Source: Knufia peltigerae
Lineage: Eukaryota > Ascomycota > Eurotiomycetes > Chaetothyriales > Trichomeriaceae
DNA: 64,000 nt
Direction: 5' to 3'
Assembly: GCA_030247855.1 (NCBI GenBank)
Contig: JAPDRN010000009.1
Coordinates: forward strand, 310,001-374,000
Shown here one piece after another: positions 1 through 11,562 of this stretch. Within the stretch, counting starts at the first letter, position 1; every line of letters begins with the position of its first letter. The notes beneath the pieces are model-generated. The model did not search any database. It had not been told where the DNA came from and was given only the letters and a program-made list of their open reading frames with translations. The position numbers were made by a program, and so were the translations under genes.

Positions 1-144
1 ACAAGGCTGAATCAACTCCCTTCCGATTGGTGCCCTCACCACCGGATGAGGCTGACCTTCGTCTCACTTGTTCATGAACTCAACAAGATATGGTGTTCAA
101 GATGCTTCAACGCTTCTCTACAACATTAGCACTATGAGAGGACC

Positions 145-2450
145 ATGTCTGGCTCTTCGTTAAAGCGAGATTATCCTGCTGATTTGACCTCAGCTCGGCC
201 AAGGAAAAGAGCCAAGGAAGGCGGAGCCAACAGAAGAGCCCCCTACGCACTCGCCGCCTGTGACTTTTGTCATGGACGTAAGCTGAAGTGTTCAGGTGAA
301 CGGCCTTGTGCCCGATGTCAAAAGCAGGGTCTTTCATGCAGTTATCCAGCATCGCCATCGTCGCAAGATCAGATGCTCATCAATGAGAAACAGAACACGC
401 GCCAATCTACGGGCATGTGAGCTGTCTCCTACCAACACTGCTCAATTTAAGCTTACACAACACAGTGACGCGAACGCAATTCTGAGTTCTGTCGAAGATC
501 TTGAGTGGCGCCTGAATGAATTCAAAGCCAAGCTCAATGACTTCAATTCCTCGCAACCTCTGGCTGCAACGGGTGTGAAAGCAACAACCCCAGCTTTGCA
601 AGCTTCAGACGTAGTCACCAAGAAACCAGATCTCAGATCTCCAACTTCGTTGCCACAGAAGGACTCGTCCGAGGCATATGCTGATGCAAGGAATTTCAAA
701 TATAGTCTGGACGCCCTGGACTCACGCCTCTCTACTATCTCTGGCCCAGACTCGAGCTCACAATCTCGAGAGATCGGCGGTTGGGATGCCGAGGAAAGAC
801 CTGATCAACCGATGAGTCCGCCATGCTCATTCCCAACATCAATACTTGACGCCAAAGCCAAATCGGATCTCGAATCTTTTACGGTGGATGATGTCTTGCA
901 ATACTTGGACACTTTCCATTCGGTCTTTGGTGTGCTCCATCCTCTACCGCACCTCGAAAGTCTGAGGTTGCATGTGTCGACACTACTACGAGCCATGAAA
1001 CGGTCATTGTGGACTCGACCGACCACACCTGGAGATTGTGGCCTACTAGAGATTCTGAAGATAATCCTAGCGATGACCATCATCCTTCAACACGGTGTCC
1101 AGACCGAGTTAACGAGGCAACTGTACCAGAGCGTTGAAAACGTCATCTGTTCAGCAACGCTTTGCAGCAGAGTCAGCCACGACTTCCGTGTTCTGTTGTT
1201 CTTGGTGGTTTGTTTATTTCCATCAAGAGATTCCTGCCGCACTTACTTATTCATGACATAGACCTTGTATCATCTCACGAACGGCGATCTCAAATTGGGC
1301 TCGCGAGCAATCATGTTTGCTCTTCGAACAGCATCGGAGGAAGGCCTGTTCCAGAAAGATGCTTTGGTGACAAAGTACTCAGATCATAAGACCAGAGCGA
1401 CGATAATTCACCATCTCTGGGGACTATACTTCTTGGATCGTCAGTTGAACTTCGCCGCTGGCCTGCCGAAGCACGTTAGTGATGAAGATGTCGATCTTCC
1501 TCCTCCCGTAAGCGCTACACTCTCCTTTCGGATACTCATTTGACAGAACGTGCAACCAGGAACAAGCCCCTTACCTCAGCGCCATGTGCAGTTACGGTGT
1601 ATTTGGTGCTCACGCCTGGAGCAAGATTGTCAATCGAGATGCATTGGCCGCTGGAGAAGGTCCGTCCGAGGAGTTGGTCGAAGCTCTTCGTTGTCGACTT
1701 GAGCAGTGGCATCTCGAGTTAGAACTAGATGTCCGCTTTGACACATCAACTATCGAGTCAGACGAGACCTTCTTCACCACGCCCGATGATGACGACATAG
1801 GTGTATACCTCAAGACACTTATGTATTTGAGATCCAACCAGATTCGGATACTGGTACTCCGTCCAATCCTAATGTACCGCGACGCCGCTCAGAATTCTTT
1901 GTCTCTGGTCAGTGAATCTGTTACTGTGGCCACGAAATCTATCAATGTTATATACTGCATGTCTCAAAATCCCGCGTTGTACAGGAAGCGGCAAGTAATA
2001 TTACATCATTTCTTGTCATCTGCCCTAGCAGTTCTCTTTCTCGCGGCTGCCTTCGATGCTGAGAATCGCAAGAGCATGATTGGTATTCCAGCACTACTCA
2101 CCGATTCAACCGAGTTGCGCAAGGGAATGGATCTCATCGACAACTACTGCGGGACTTCCGAGTCTGCCCGAAGGCTGTGGACAACATTTTCTCGTCCTAG
2201 GCGACGGCTAGTTCAGCTGGGGTTCCTCGAGGCGCAAACGCAGCAACGGAAGGAGATGCCGTCTCTGTCAATCGGTAGCGTCGGGCCGGATGACAATGAC
2301 AGCGCCCTATATGGGATGGTTGATTTCGACCCACAGTTTGAACTTGATCAGTTCAACATGGACCCTGCTAGCAACTTGCAATGGACCAACTGGTTTGACG
2401 GATCAGTTGTGGACTCTTCATCGCACTTTGGATTGCCATCCTGGATGTGA
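145..2450 (+). CDS. Zn2Cys6 fungal transcription factor with fungal-specific TF domain
   Basis: Likely nuclear DNA-binding regulator of the Gal4-type binuclear zinc cluster family. Spliced model of four exons: 145-416, 466-1207, 1262-1507, 1560-2450, giving 716 aa; all junctions are GT/AG and keep frame. Residues 39-65 carry the six cysteines C39, C42, C49, C55, C58, C65 (spacing 2-6-5-2-6), preceded by a basic stretch (RPRKRAKE, about residues 18-25) that could be a nuclear signal. The middle part has the conserved fungal-specific TF core, seen as GDLKLGSRAIMFALRTA and HHLWGLYFLDRQ. The ATG at 145 is the first in frame. The target genes cannot be told from sequence, and no enzyme cluster lies beside it. 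The family call is firm; the identity within the family is unknown. The third intron (52 bp) uses the second of two nearby AGs, because only that one restores EQAPYLSAM in frame. Confidence 0.85.
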
Positions 2451-3651
2451 GACCTGAGAAGATCTGCAATCCGTGGAGACGCAAGCGATATATCCAACCA
2501 AGTCCGTCCATGCTGCAAGGTACACTTTGCAGATGGCAAAAAAAAGGTTTCTTAAGATACGGCTCTAGTGGGACGCACCATCGCCAGAGTTTCACACTGC
2601 AGGCCAGTCTTTTCCCTTCGATAAGGTCTGGGGCAACAGTCGCAGCCCCGATGAGTTTTAGGGTGATCCTCTTCCTCCATCCCGCTGTCAAGGTTCCATC
2701 TCGATACTGGCTCACATGTGAACTATCGTTTGGTACGTTTGCATGCGTCGATGGAGAGAGGTCGCCCCAGATTTGTGGCGTCAACTCTGACTTTGAAGCC
2801 GGTGCTTGTTTGAAGATCCTCCTGGGTCTCTGAAGCCTCCTCAACAGCCACCTCTAATCTTCAGAGATTCCTGGTTTGTTGGGGCGGAAAAAATCGTAAG
2901 GTCGAGCTCATTCAGGCAGCACTTGAGTTGTATCTCATTGAGAAACATTCTCCACGATTCAATCGACACAGCAAGGTATTGCGGACAAGGCTTCGGGGAA
3001 CCGTTGATTTTTCCATCTCGTATGCCTTCTCAAGCCTCGCGGCTTAGAGTTCAGCCTTTCCAAGCTGCAAAGTCGGTTCCATTCAAAAATCTCCACCGTC
3101 AACACAATGACAGCTTGGTACATGTTGTGATACCTTTGACGAGGCCGGGTCGAACGAGGCTGCAGTCAATAATGCAGATCGATCTCCGCTATTGGTTTCC
3201 ACTCGCATATCGCATGTTACTCCATCAGAGCACATGAACCTTTTTCATCGTTCATCACAGCGTGGGCTGGGTGGAGTCAAAGTTGTTTTGTTCAGCCTAT
3301 GGTCGAGACTTCTTTTTGGACGTCCCTGACCCGATATCATCAGGCATGAATCGAAAAACCCCAGCAAACTGAAAGATGGAAAGAAAAAAATCAAAATCAT
3401 AACCATGATCTGTTGAGGGAAATTAGAAATACTACATAAGTATCGTCTGTGGTCACGCAGCTGATTTCCATCTCGAGAGTTATCTACTTGTTTGCCGTGT
3501 AGTTTTTCTCACCGTTTCCTCTGAGATATTCAAGGTATCTTCAAGCGCATTTACATCCTCGACAGGCTTTTGTTGTGTTCCCTCGAGATCACTTCTCTCT
3601 CATCAACCTGCACAGCCTATCTGTGAACATCTCCCTCTCTCAGTGTTCAAG
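2451..3651. other. Intergenic region, no supported gene
   Basis: This is the 3' flank of the transcription factor and the promoter of the secreted protein gene. Short open frames on both strands lack a convincing start context, splice logic or recognisable protein. The last 70 bases before the next ATG are pyrimidine-rich, as is common just upstream of fungal start codons. Confidence 0.6.
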
Positions 3652-5316
3652 ATGGCCAAGATTCTCCTTCCGAGATGTCTTGTCATCATGGCTGCCCTCG
3701 CCAAGTTTATTCCACCGTGTCTAGGTATGACCCCTTTTCGTTCACTCACTTCTACTCTCTCCTTTCCTTCTTGGATTTTGTTTTTTTGGTTTTACCAGTA
3801 CTTCTTTCAAGAAAAAATCGAGTCATTACTGACTGTGTTTCCTTTTTTAACCCTGTATACAGCTGCCCCTGTCGAGAAAACTCTGGCGATTGATACGTCC
3901 TCCGGTTGTCTCCCTGAAATCACCTATGTCTGGACCACGGCGACCGTCACCATCCCTCATCCTCCTTACGACTCGACCTCGACGGTCATTTTTCTTTACC
4001 CTGCACCTACAGATGGGACCACTTCTTCTTCTTCGCGTCATGACACGGAGCCCCCTTTTGGTTCATTTCCTGGCCACCGTGGCACCGAGACCGTCACTGT
4101 CACCAAGTCTTCTTCTTCTGAGTCATCATCTTCTGGCGACAGTCGCATCAAGACCGTCAAGGTCACCAAGACGATCACACCTTCACCTTCTGGTACCTCG
4201 GGCGAAGAAACCACCATGGCTGTGTCATCAGTGCCAGTTACTACTGGTTTTGAGCCTGTGGCCGTATCATCCTCGGCCACTCCCGCCCTCGCGCGTCGTT
4301 CTTCTTCACCCGACGACACGATGTTGACGACTTTGATGGTGGCTGAGCCTTCGCATTTGCCCGACAAGATCATAACAGTGACGACGACGGTGACCGGGCT
4401 CCACCCTCCACCTCCACCTACATCTAAAACGCTCGTGATGGTAATTGTCACTGTCGTCGAGCCTCCTATAGGCCCGAAGCCGACAGGTTCGAAGACGATA
4501 GTGCCGATGGTGGCAAAGAGGACTTGGGATGATCACCCTCGTGGCCCTCCTCGTGATCATCCTTTTCATCATGGTGAATATACTTGGAGCCCCGCGGCTG
4601 CTGCTGCTCCTTCGTCTTTGTCGGACATCGGTCGTCCTTCCAGCAAATCATTTGACACCTCATATGGCCCGAAACCAACATCGGTCCCGAACGACAAGGG
4701 CAACGACAACAACAACAAGAACACTCATGACAACGGCAATGACGCGGCACAAGGGACGGCCTACGTCATCAACAAGTGCCCCTTTGGCGTCATGAGCAAC
4801 ATTGTCCACGGTACGAGCGGCGTGGACTCTGATGGAGTTCCTCCAGAAGAGATAACGTCGTCGATCGCGCCCGGTCAGACGGTCTCTCACCCCTTTTCCC
4901 ACGATCCCAACACCGGTGTCAGTTGGAAGATCTGGAGGACCGACGTGTCCAACCAGGCTCCCGTCCAGTTCGAGTACGCCTGGATCCCCGAAGCCAAACG
5001 CACCTGGTGGGATTTGAGCATGATTGACGCCGGCAAGGTCGGTTGGCTCGACGAGGAGGCCGGGAACGCGGCCGGCGAGGACATCGTCGGCGACAGGGAC
5101 GGCTACGGGGCTTACGTGGGCCGGGTGGGGGTCAAGCACGCCTTCGTCGACGAAGGAATGTCACTGGTGCCCAGCGTCCAGGACGGCATCTGTCAGGCCG
5201 TGGTCTGTCGGCCCGGGGAACAATTTTGCAAGACGGCGTACAACGTCTGGAACGACTGGGGTCAACAGAGGGATTGTGCGGAAACCGTAGATTTGACATT
5301 GACACTTTGTGGTTGA
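3652..5316 (+). CDS. Secreted BYS1/thaumatin-like protein with long Ser/Thr/Pro-rich region
   Basis: Predicted extracellular or wall protein. Two exons, 3652-3724 and 3863-5316, give 508 aa. The ATG at 3652 has a good context (AAGATGG); the frame upstream opens only with GTG. Residues 1 to about 25 form a hydrophobic signal peptide ending near the splice junction (CLG/AAPVEK). The middle (to about residue 330) is rich in Ser, Thr and Pro with recurring TVTVTK/TVKVTK-like strings and ARR/AKR dibasic sites. The last about 180 residues (from AYVINKCPFGV) match the BYS1 family, with WKIWR, FEYAW and several cysteines near the end (CQAVVCRPGEQFC). BYS1 proteins are usually short; here the domain is appended to a long low-complexity stalk. 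The intron (138 bp) is a multiple of three and has no stop, so a retained form would also be translated. Function of the family is not known. Confidence 0.8.
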   Translation: MAKILLPRCLVIMAALAKFIPPCLGMTPFRSLTSTLSFPSWILFFWFYQYFFQEKIESLLTVFPFLTLYTAAPVEKTLAIDTSSGCLPEITYVWTTATVTIPHPPYDSTSTVIFLYPAPTDGTTSSSSRHDTEPPFGSFPGHRGTETVTVTKSSSSESSSSGDSRIKTVKVTKTITPSPSGTSGEETTMAVSSVPVTTGFEPVAVSSSATPALARRSSSPDDTMLTTLMVAEPSHLPDKIITVTTTVTGLHPPPPPTSKTLVMVIVTVVEPPIGPKPTGSKTIVPMVAKRTWDDHPRGPPRDHPFHHGEYTWSPAAAAAPSSLSDIGRPSSKSFDTSYGPKPTSVPNDKGNDNNNKNTHDNGNDAAQGTAYVINKCPFGVMSNIVHGTSGVDSDGVPPEEITSSIAPGQTVSHPFSHDPNTGVSWKIWRTDVSNQAPVQFEYAWIPEAKRTWWDLSMIDAGKVGWLDEEAGNAAGEDIVGDRDGYGAYVGRVGVKHAFVDEGMSLVPSVQDGICQAVVCRPGEQFCKTAYNVWNDWGQQRDCAETVDLTLTLCG

Positions 5317-6139
5317 AGGATTTTCGGAAAGTTCACCGGTCAGTTGTCGGTCAAATCACCGGGAGAGAAGGTTTTCTACGCTCTTGAAACCTCAGAGTGA
5401 GGTCTGAGGAGGTGGTGTTGGTAGGTGATGTACGTGCGGGTGTGATCTGGGAAGGTGGAATGTGACGGGTTGGTATCATGGCCAGGCTGTTGATGGGCGT
5501 TTCCACGGTGCACGGCTCATGGTGTATGAAGCTCTTAGGAGCTTCTCACACTCACGATTCACGATGTTTTGTATTTTGGTTTGTTGTCATATTTCTGCGT
5601 ACTCGGGCATCGAGTAAGTTGGATGCCTTTGGGGAAAAAGTTCTCATTTTCATAGAAAGCGAGTATAAGCGTGTCTAGATAGATTCCCGAGATGGCAGTA
5701 GTAGTAGAAGTGGAAGTAATTCCTTGTTCCGTTCCTTTTTCGACAGGTTTAGATTGTCATTAACCAGAATAATCAAAAGCGTTCTTTTCTAAATAATATA
5801 ACAATAAAATGATTATGCTGATGATGATGATGATGATGCCAAGGGGCCAACACTGTCAAAATAGTCAGACACAGCTTGATACCGATACGCACTCACGCCA
5901 TCAGGATTTAGAACATCGTGTATTCCAAACACAAGTCCCTTTACTCTTCTATATCACCCCCTTTTAGGCAGTGCTATGCTCAACCACAGATATGACCGCT
6001 CTCCAAAATGAAACTTTAGCTATTCATGCCAATGAATCAACACCCAAGGTCTGTGCAACAATTTGTGTTCTTGGAACAATGCCCGCTGGCGCCCATGTCG
6101 CGAAAGAATCCCATTTCAAAAAGGAGTTTCCCCCTAGAT
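5317..6139. other. Convergent intergenic region
   Basis: Lies between the 3' ends of the BYS1-type gene and the HMG-box gene. It holds a short trinucleotide repeat and an AATAAA at 5803-5808. I see no gene. Confidence 0.6.
5819..5838. repeat. (TGA)n microsatellite
   Basis: About six and a half tandem TGA units in non-coding DNA between two convergent genes. Confidence 0.85.
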
Positions 6140-8972
6140 CTATCGTCGCAAAAACTCTTCAACCTCAAATCCGACTCTACGCTTCGCTTTTTCCCAATTC
6201 TCCAGCTCCTTGGCCTGATGTGCCGCGCTGGCTGGACCCGACATCGAACCCGACGTGTGATTCTCTCCTTGAGTCACCACTGATCCACCGGCGGCACCAT
6301 TCTCCTCTCCCACAGTAGCCAAAGATGCGCTCCTTGTTCTAGTCGACATGCCAATGATGGCGGTCTTGACGATAACGGCACGACAGTCGTTCAATCTGAT
6401 CTCCACGCCAGAGTGTCCTGCCGCCGAGCTTGACGAATTTCTCTCGCGCGCGGCCATGGGAGTATTGGCGACACCGCCACCAACAGATGTCCTGCTTGTT
6501 GGTTCAACCGCATCGATTTCATCGTCGACACCCTTGACCACAACCGTGATGTCTGGGCCGATACTTCCGCGCCAGAGAGTGGCAAACCACTGCCAGTGCG
6601 CCGGTGGTGAGAAGCCATCGCTGATGGGCATGGTGATCGACGAGGCATCAACGGTGGTCAGTTGGAAGTGTGGCACGAGGGCGATGGGGATTGCGTTGCT
6701 GCTGCCGCCGCCGAGACGTGGGAATGGTACTCGGTCTGGATCAGACACGACAGACGTTGATTGGTGAGTCCGTGATGGTGGCGGTGGTGGGATTCTGGAG
6801 GATGGCTTCGTAGTAGGTGGCGGTGTTGCAGGAGCTGGAGGAATACGGGTCGAGATTGGTGGTCGTGGAAATTTGATTGGCGATGGTCCAATACTGGACC
6901 CGCCTGTGCCCGGTATGCTTTGGCTGCGACCTTTGCATGAGGGAGATCGTATCGAAAGGTCAGCTGCTTTGTCCATGGTCTTGGGGCTGAAGACGACCGA
7001 GTTGGGAGCGGTGTTGGCCTTGCCATCCAGGCTATGAACGCCATTTTCCGGTGTCTCATGTTCCTCTCTCTTCTCCATAAGATGACGAGGGTTCGTTTGC
7101 GAGGTGTCATGAGACGAGAAAGACAAACTGGGTCTAGGATGACGACCTAGTTCAATCTCTCCTGGTCTTGTACTGATATACTCAACCATTTCCTTGCTGA
7201 TTTGGTGCCACTCGCTGAGCATGCTCAAGTACATTTCAGTGGTCATTGTTCGGGTTGGCGCATCGGACGCGTCTCGCTCGGTGCGGAATGGTGCTGGTAC
7301 TGGTCCCCCAAATATTCTGACGGCAAATTTCCCTTCTTTTTCAAGTTGTTCCGCTAGCGAATTCATCATGCTATTGACAGTCGCGGGATCCATGCCTTCA
7401 ATCGCTATGATGGCACCACGGACTTCGGGCTTCGGAGAGAGTGGACCCGGAGGAGGCAAAGGAGCAGATATCTGAGAAAGAACCTTGATTTTGTTGAGGA
7501 CTGGAATGGACATGATCATTGCTTCAACTCCGGAACCTTGAGAGTGGACGGATGGTGATTTTATCGGCGTCTGAGATACCATCGTTTCAATTGGTGGCAA
7601 AGCAATACTCGATCTTGTTCGTTGATGTGGATGAGGCGGTCGAACAGGCTGAAGCTGCGGAGGGCGAGGATATACTGCTCGTGGAGGAGAGACGATGGTA
7701 GGTTTCGCTACTTGTTGGACATGCTGAAGAGGTACCTGTGATGGGTGCACCTGCACAACCTCAGGACGGCTGTATGCGCTGTGGTGGACCGGTGATTGAG
7801 CATAACCATACTGTGCTTCGTGATATGATTCTCGAGCGGGAATATAAACACCATTGCTGTTGAAGCGCCTTCTCTTTGCATCCTGTGTGTCTGAAGATGG
7901 GGGAGTTGGGAGTGGCTGAGCCGTTGGCACCGCATAGACCAATCGAGGGTCGACTCGCTGGTAGGGATAGGCTTCGACAAATGCTTTCTGTTGGCCGATA
8001 TGCTGAGGGGATGCTGGTGGCATTCGTTGAGGAGGTGGGTTGCTAACGACGTAGCTGCGCTTCGCCGGAACCTGTATCGCCATGGCTTGCTGCTCGGTAG
8101 AAGTTGGTGGAGTATATAAAGGACTCAAATTGTTGTAGTAACTCATTGGTTTACCACCGCACTTGCTGCAAGGATCTTGTGGCTCAGCGGCAGAAGGACC
8201 AGATATCGAGGGTTGATTGCTGACTTTGCCGTTCCGACGAGGTTGATAACGATAGCCGGGATACTGTTGCTGATGACGGGCTTTCTCTTCCTAAAGAGAA
8301 GCAAGTTAGTGACAAAAGGCTTTGTTCGAGTACATAGTTCTCTTTAACCCACTTCCGCAAGCATATTCCATTCCTCTTTAGCCTCCGACGACAGACCTCT
8401 CCATTGTTCACCAATAATCTTTGACACGTCCGGAATAGGCAGTCCTGGATTTTGTGCCATAATGCTGGACTGTCGATGCTGGCGGAACAACATGAACGCT
8501 ATCACATCTCAGATCAGCCACTGAATCAACACTGAATACGACCGATGCAGATGGGGATGGGAGCATGCTCACAGTTCCGTGGTCTTGGGATCTTTGGCTC
8601 CGATGGACACAAGCATAAATGTTCTCTGGTATTAGGTCCGTTGGCTGTTGCCTCGGATTGAGGTTTGTCATCTGCCATATCCAAAGAGCCAGCACGTTTG
8701 GAGGGCGAAGCAGATCTAGAACTGGCATTTGATTTGGGTCTGCGATCTACCACATCGGTTCCATCTATGGGAGGAAGTCTCTCTGCAACTGATGATGGAG
8801 TCCTTCGAGAACAATCTTCTCCTGCATCATAATTAGCAGGCCGATCGCGAAAGATATGGTGTTGCGATAGCAACGAGGCGCGGTGCAATGAAGGGTTATG
8901 CTCATTCGGCGGCTTCGGTAGACGGCGATACCACGCTGGGGCAGGAGGAGGTCCGGTGGTAATGGAAGTCAT
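6140..8972 (-). CDS. HMG-box (MATA_HMG type) transcription factor
   Basis: Predicted sequence-specific DNA-binding regulator. Three exons on the minus strand: 8573-8972, 8353-8498, 6140-8290, giving 898 aa. The HMG box spans roughly residues 127-200 and is assembled from all three exons: KIPRPRN, then SFMLFRQHRQSSI, VSKIIGEQWRGLSSEAKEEW and LAEEEKARHQQQYPGYRYQ, followed by PRRNGK. A CSKCGGK string follows the box. The rest is a long Pro/Ser-rich, probably disordered region ending in a charged ELENWEKAKRR segment. The box resembles the Ste11/Rox1 class more than mating-type proteins; in Neurospora and Podospora related genes (fmf-1, PaHMG5) govern sexual development, so a role in mating or filamentation is possible but is inference. 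The ATG at 8972 opens the frame. Introns are 74 and 62 bp. Confidence 0.85.
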
Positions 8973-10140
8973 AGCACAGTGAAAGGAATTCTTTGATCAT
9001 GGCCATCCAGATTCCTGGATTGTTCAGGCCAACGAATAAACGAGAGCAGGATCACTGGCCTTTGTAGAGGGAACTTATAACTCACCATCCTCGGTCCACC
9101 TCCCATGGAGGTGCTTTCTCTCCCTGGTCTGACTTCCTTGTTGCAGATTGAGCCATGACGAACATTCAGATGCGAGGCTGGAGCAGGTCCAGTTGAGTTC
9201 CTTTGTTCTTTGCTGGGCCTGACGCGGGAAAATGCGGTCTTAATCACCGTGCACCCGAAACAATATCAGCAGGAATGCAGAGTGGACAAAGAGCGAGCCT
9301 CCTTCAAGTATGACGAGGTGGAGCGAGTTCATGAAACTGCGAACGACTGGGTCTTGAATGTGCCATCGTCGAACCATAAGGCCTCAGAATGATTGCTTCA
9401 AGGTTGGTCGGGTTTGGAATTGGTTGAGATGGCAGCGAGTTGAAATGCCCCCCATTACAGACGGGACTGGCAAACACACAAAGAATCCGATCTCCAAGTG
9501 GCAGAAATGATCAAGTTGCTTGGATTTCTGACAGTACGCTGGCGATTCCATGGATTTTGTTGCTAGGAGACACGGTTGAGAGAATGTGTTGATACAGTTG
9601 TTGGAGAGCTTCGAAGTGCTGCCACTACAGACACTTTCACACACATATTGCTTTCCACCCCTCGTAGACGTCAGAAGATCAGTGAGTATTGACAGGTATT
9701 GTTGTCGCGTTCTTGACCAGCGGATCTGTTGAATTATGGTCGTGCCGACGGGAAGAGTTGTTTGGCTGAACCACATCGAGGCCTTAGAATTGCGAGTGCG
9801 ACCTGTTTCAACCAGCATCGTTGGCCTGCCATTTTACGAACCGCGGACCTTAAGCCGAAGGACAATTTCCTGAGAAAAATAAAATAGAAAGTAAACGCAC
9901 GCAGAGCCAGACCATGGTGAAACCAGGTGAAAATTGGACGAGAATTCCCCAAACCTTTCGAGGTTGAAATCGTAGTCGAGCCTGAGCAAGAATATTGCTC
10001 AATAGGACGGTCCTGGATTCATAGAATCATAATTCATACTCATACACTCGTGCATGTCTATTTCTTCTGTTCCGCGGTGATCCAACAGTCCGAGCATGGT
10101 ACATGGTCGAGGAGATCGACTCTCCTTACGTGACACTGTT
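8973..10140. other. Intergenic region upstream of the HMG-box gene
   Basis: About 1.2 kb, downstream of nudF and upstream of the HMG gene, likely holding a long promoter and 5' leader. A 144-codon open frame at 9384-9818 (minus) has an ATG but no recognisable protein features; I do not call it. Confidence 0.5.
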
Positions 10141-11562
10141 CTAACCAGCAAAGACGCGAACATTCAAGTCTACGCTGGCAGTTGCAACAACACACCGAAT
10201 CTTCCCTCCCCCGACACCGTCCTCCTTCTTTGTGGTCGTCGACACTCCATTGCTGTCTCCATTCGTCATTGGCTGTCCTGGAACATCGGGCGCCCATCTG
10301 ATGCTGCTGATGAAGTGTTGGTGTGACTCGTCCACCACTTTGACGCATTTACACTCCTGTGAGAGATCCCAGCAACGGATGGTCTTGTCATCCGAGATTG
10401 AGAGGAGATACCGTCCACCAGGATGAAAGACAAGACCTCGGACCCAGTTGTCATGGCCTACCAAAGTCTTGTGACATGTGCCCCTGTTGTCCCAGATTTT
10501 GATGATTTTGTCTCGGCCTCCAGTTGCCAGGAATTCTCCACTGCTGCCCACAGGAGGAGGCTTTTTATAGCCAGCAATACCACTCAAGTGTACATACGAG
10601 GTACTTGGAGCAAATGCCACGCACTCTACTACGTGCTCATGTCCAAGGAATGTAATCTTCACCTCGCCCGAGTTCGCATCCCAGAGCCTTGGGATTTGGT
10701 CGTTGCCCGCACTCAGTAAAAACCTGCCATCAATCGAGGGTGTCACTGCCCTGACCCAATCCGTGTGGCCCTTTAATGTCTTCAGGCAATAACCTGTCGT
10801 TACATCCCATATTCGGAGTGTCTTATCTCTTGACGCAGAGACCAATGTATTTCCCGAAAGAGGTGCGCCGGCCGCGCCCGAAGGTATGAAGCGGATGCAG
10901 GAAATCGAATGATCATGTCCAGGTAACGTCCGAATGTTCTTGTACTCATCACTAGGATCCCACAATCTGATTGTCAGGTCGCTGCTACAACTTGCAAGCA
11001 GTGTTCCCCCTCTCGGACCGCCAAAGTCTACGTCCAAGACTGCTTTAGTATGGCCTTTGAGCGTCCGCTCCAGCTCTCCTAATTCCCAGTCCCATATTTT
11101 GATTGTCGAGTCTTCGGAGGCAGAGGCGAGGGAGGAGAAAATAGGGTGGAAGGCCACAGATGTGACTGGTAATCGATGTCCTTGTAGAGTGTGTCTCGCA
11201 GGACTCCGAGGCAACCAGGTCACTGGGTCGATCTTGCGGTTAGATGAGAGGGGCGTCGCGGTATCAATCTCGTGTTGGAGAGCCGTATTCTTTGCCTCGA
11301 GGTCCATGATCTTTTTCTGAAGTCGCACAACCGAAGTCCATTTCTTCTCGAGGAGAGTCTCGTATTTTTTTGCAGTGGCATCGTCAAATGAGTCTGGCAG
11401 GTTGGATTCTCGTCTTAGGGCCACAGCGCTGTCGTTCATGCCCACAGAAATAAGATAAGCGACCATAGATTTGTGCCTGCAATTGTCAATGATTATTTCG
11501 AAGCCTGTTGTTCTCGTCACTAACAGTTCTTCCGCCTGCCGAGCGGTGAGGAGTTGGCTCAT
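10141..11562 (-). CDS. nudF: Nuclear distribution protein LIS1/NudF (Pac1), dynein regulator
   Basis: Binds cytoplasmic dynein and microtubule plus ends and supports nuclear migration along hyphae. Two exons, 11525-11562 and 10141-11476, give 457 aa, the usual size for fungal LIS1. The 12-codon first exon (MSQLLTARQAEEL) joins directly to HKSMVAYLISVG, rebuilding the LisH dimerisation motif; the 48-bp intron is required for this. A coiled-coil segment follows (about residues 45-85), then seven WD40 repeats recognisable as IKIWDWEL, IRLWDPSD, LRIWDVTTG, PRLWDANSG, IKIWDNRG and IRCWDLS, ending in LNVRVFAG. The start is the ATG at 11562; the open frame upstream begins only with GTG. It is divergent from the Stu2-type gene, another microtubule factor. 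Confidence 0.95.
   Translation of the reverse strand: MSQLLTARQAEELLVTRTTGFEIIIDNCRHKSMVAYLISVGMNDSAVALRRESNLPDSFDDATAKKYETLLEKKWTSVVRLQKKIMDLEAKNTALQHEIDTATPLSSNRKIDPVTWLPRSPARHTLQGHRLPVTSVAFHPIFSSLASASEDSTIKIWDWELGELERTLKGHTKAVLDVDFGGPRGGTLLASCSSDLTIRLWDPSDEYKNIRTLPGHDHSISCIRFIPSGAAGAPLSGNTLVSASRDKTLRIWDVTTGYCLKTLKGHTDWVRAVTPSIDGRFLLSAGNDQIPRLWDANSGEVKITFLGHEHVVECVAFAPSTSYVHLSGIAGYKKPPPVGSSGEFLATGGRDKIIKIWDNRGTCHKTLVGHDNWVRGLVFHPGGRYLLSISDDKTIRCWDLSQECKCVKVVDESHQHFISSIRWAPDVPGQPMTNGDSNGVSTTTKKEDGVGGGKIRCVVATASVDLNVRVFAG

Noticed and set aside
2368..2844. 158-codon minus-strand open frame overlapping the 3' end of the transcription factor
   Set aside because: Partly antisense to a real gene and without any recognisable feature.
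9384..9818. 144-codon minus-strand open frame upstream of the HMG gene
   Set aside because: Has an ATG but no domain, signal or biased composition; more likely leader or promoter of the HMG gene. Transcript data could change this.
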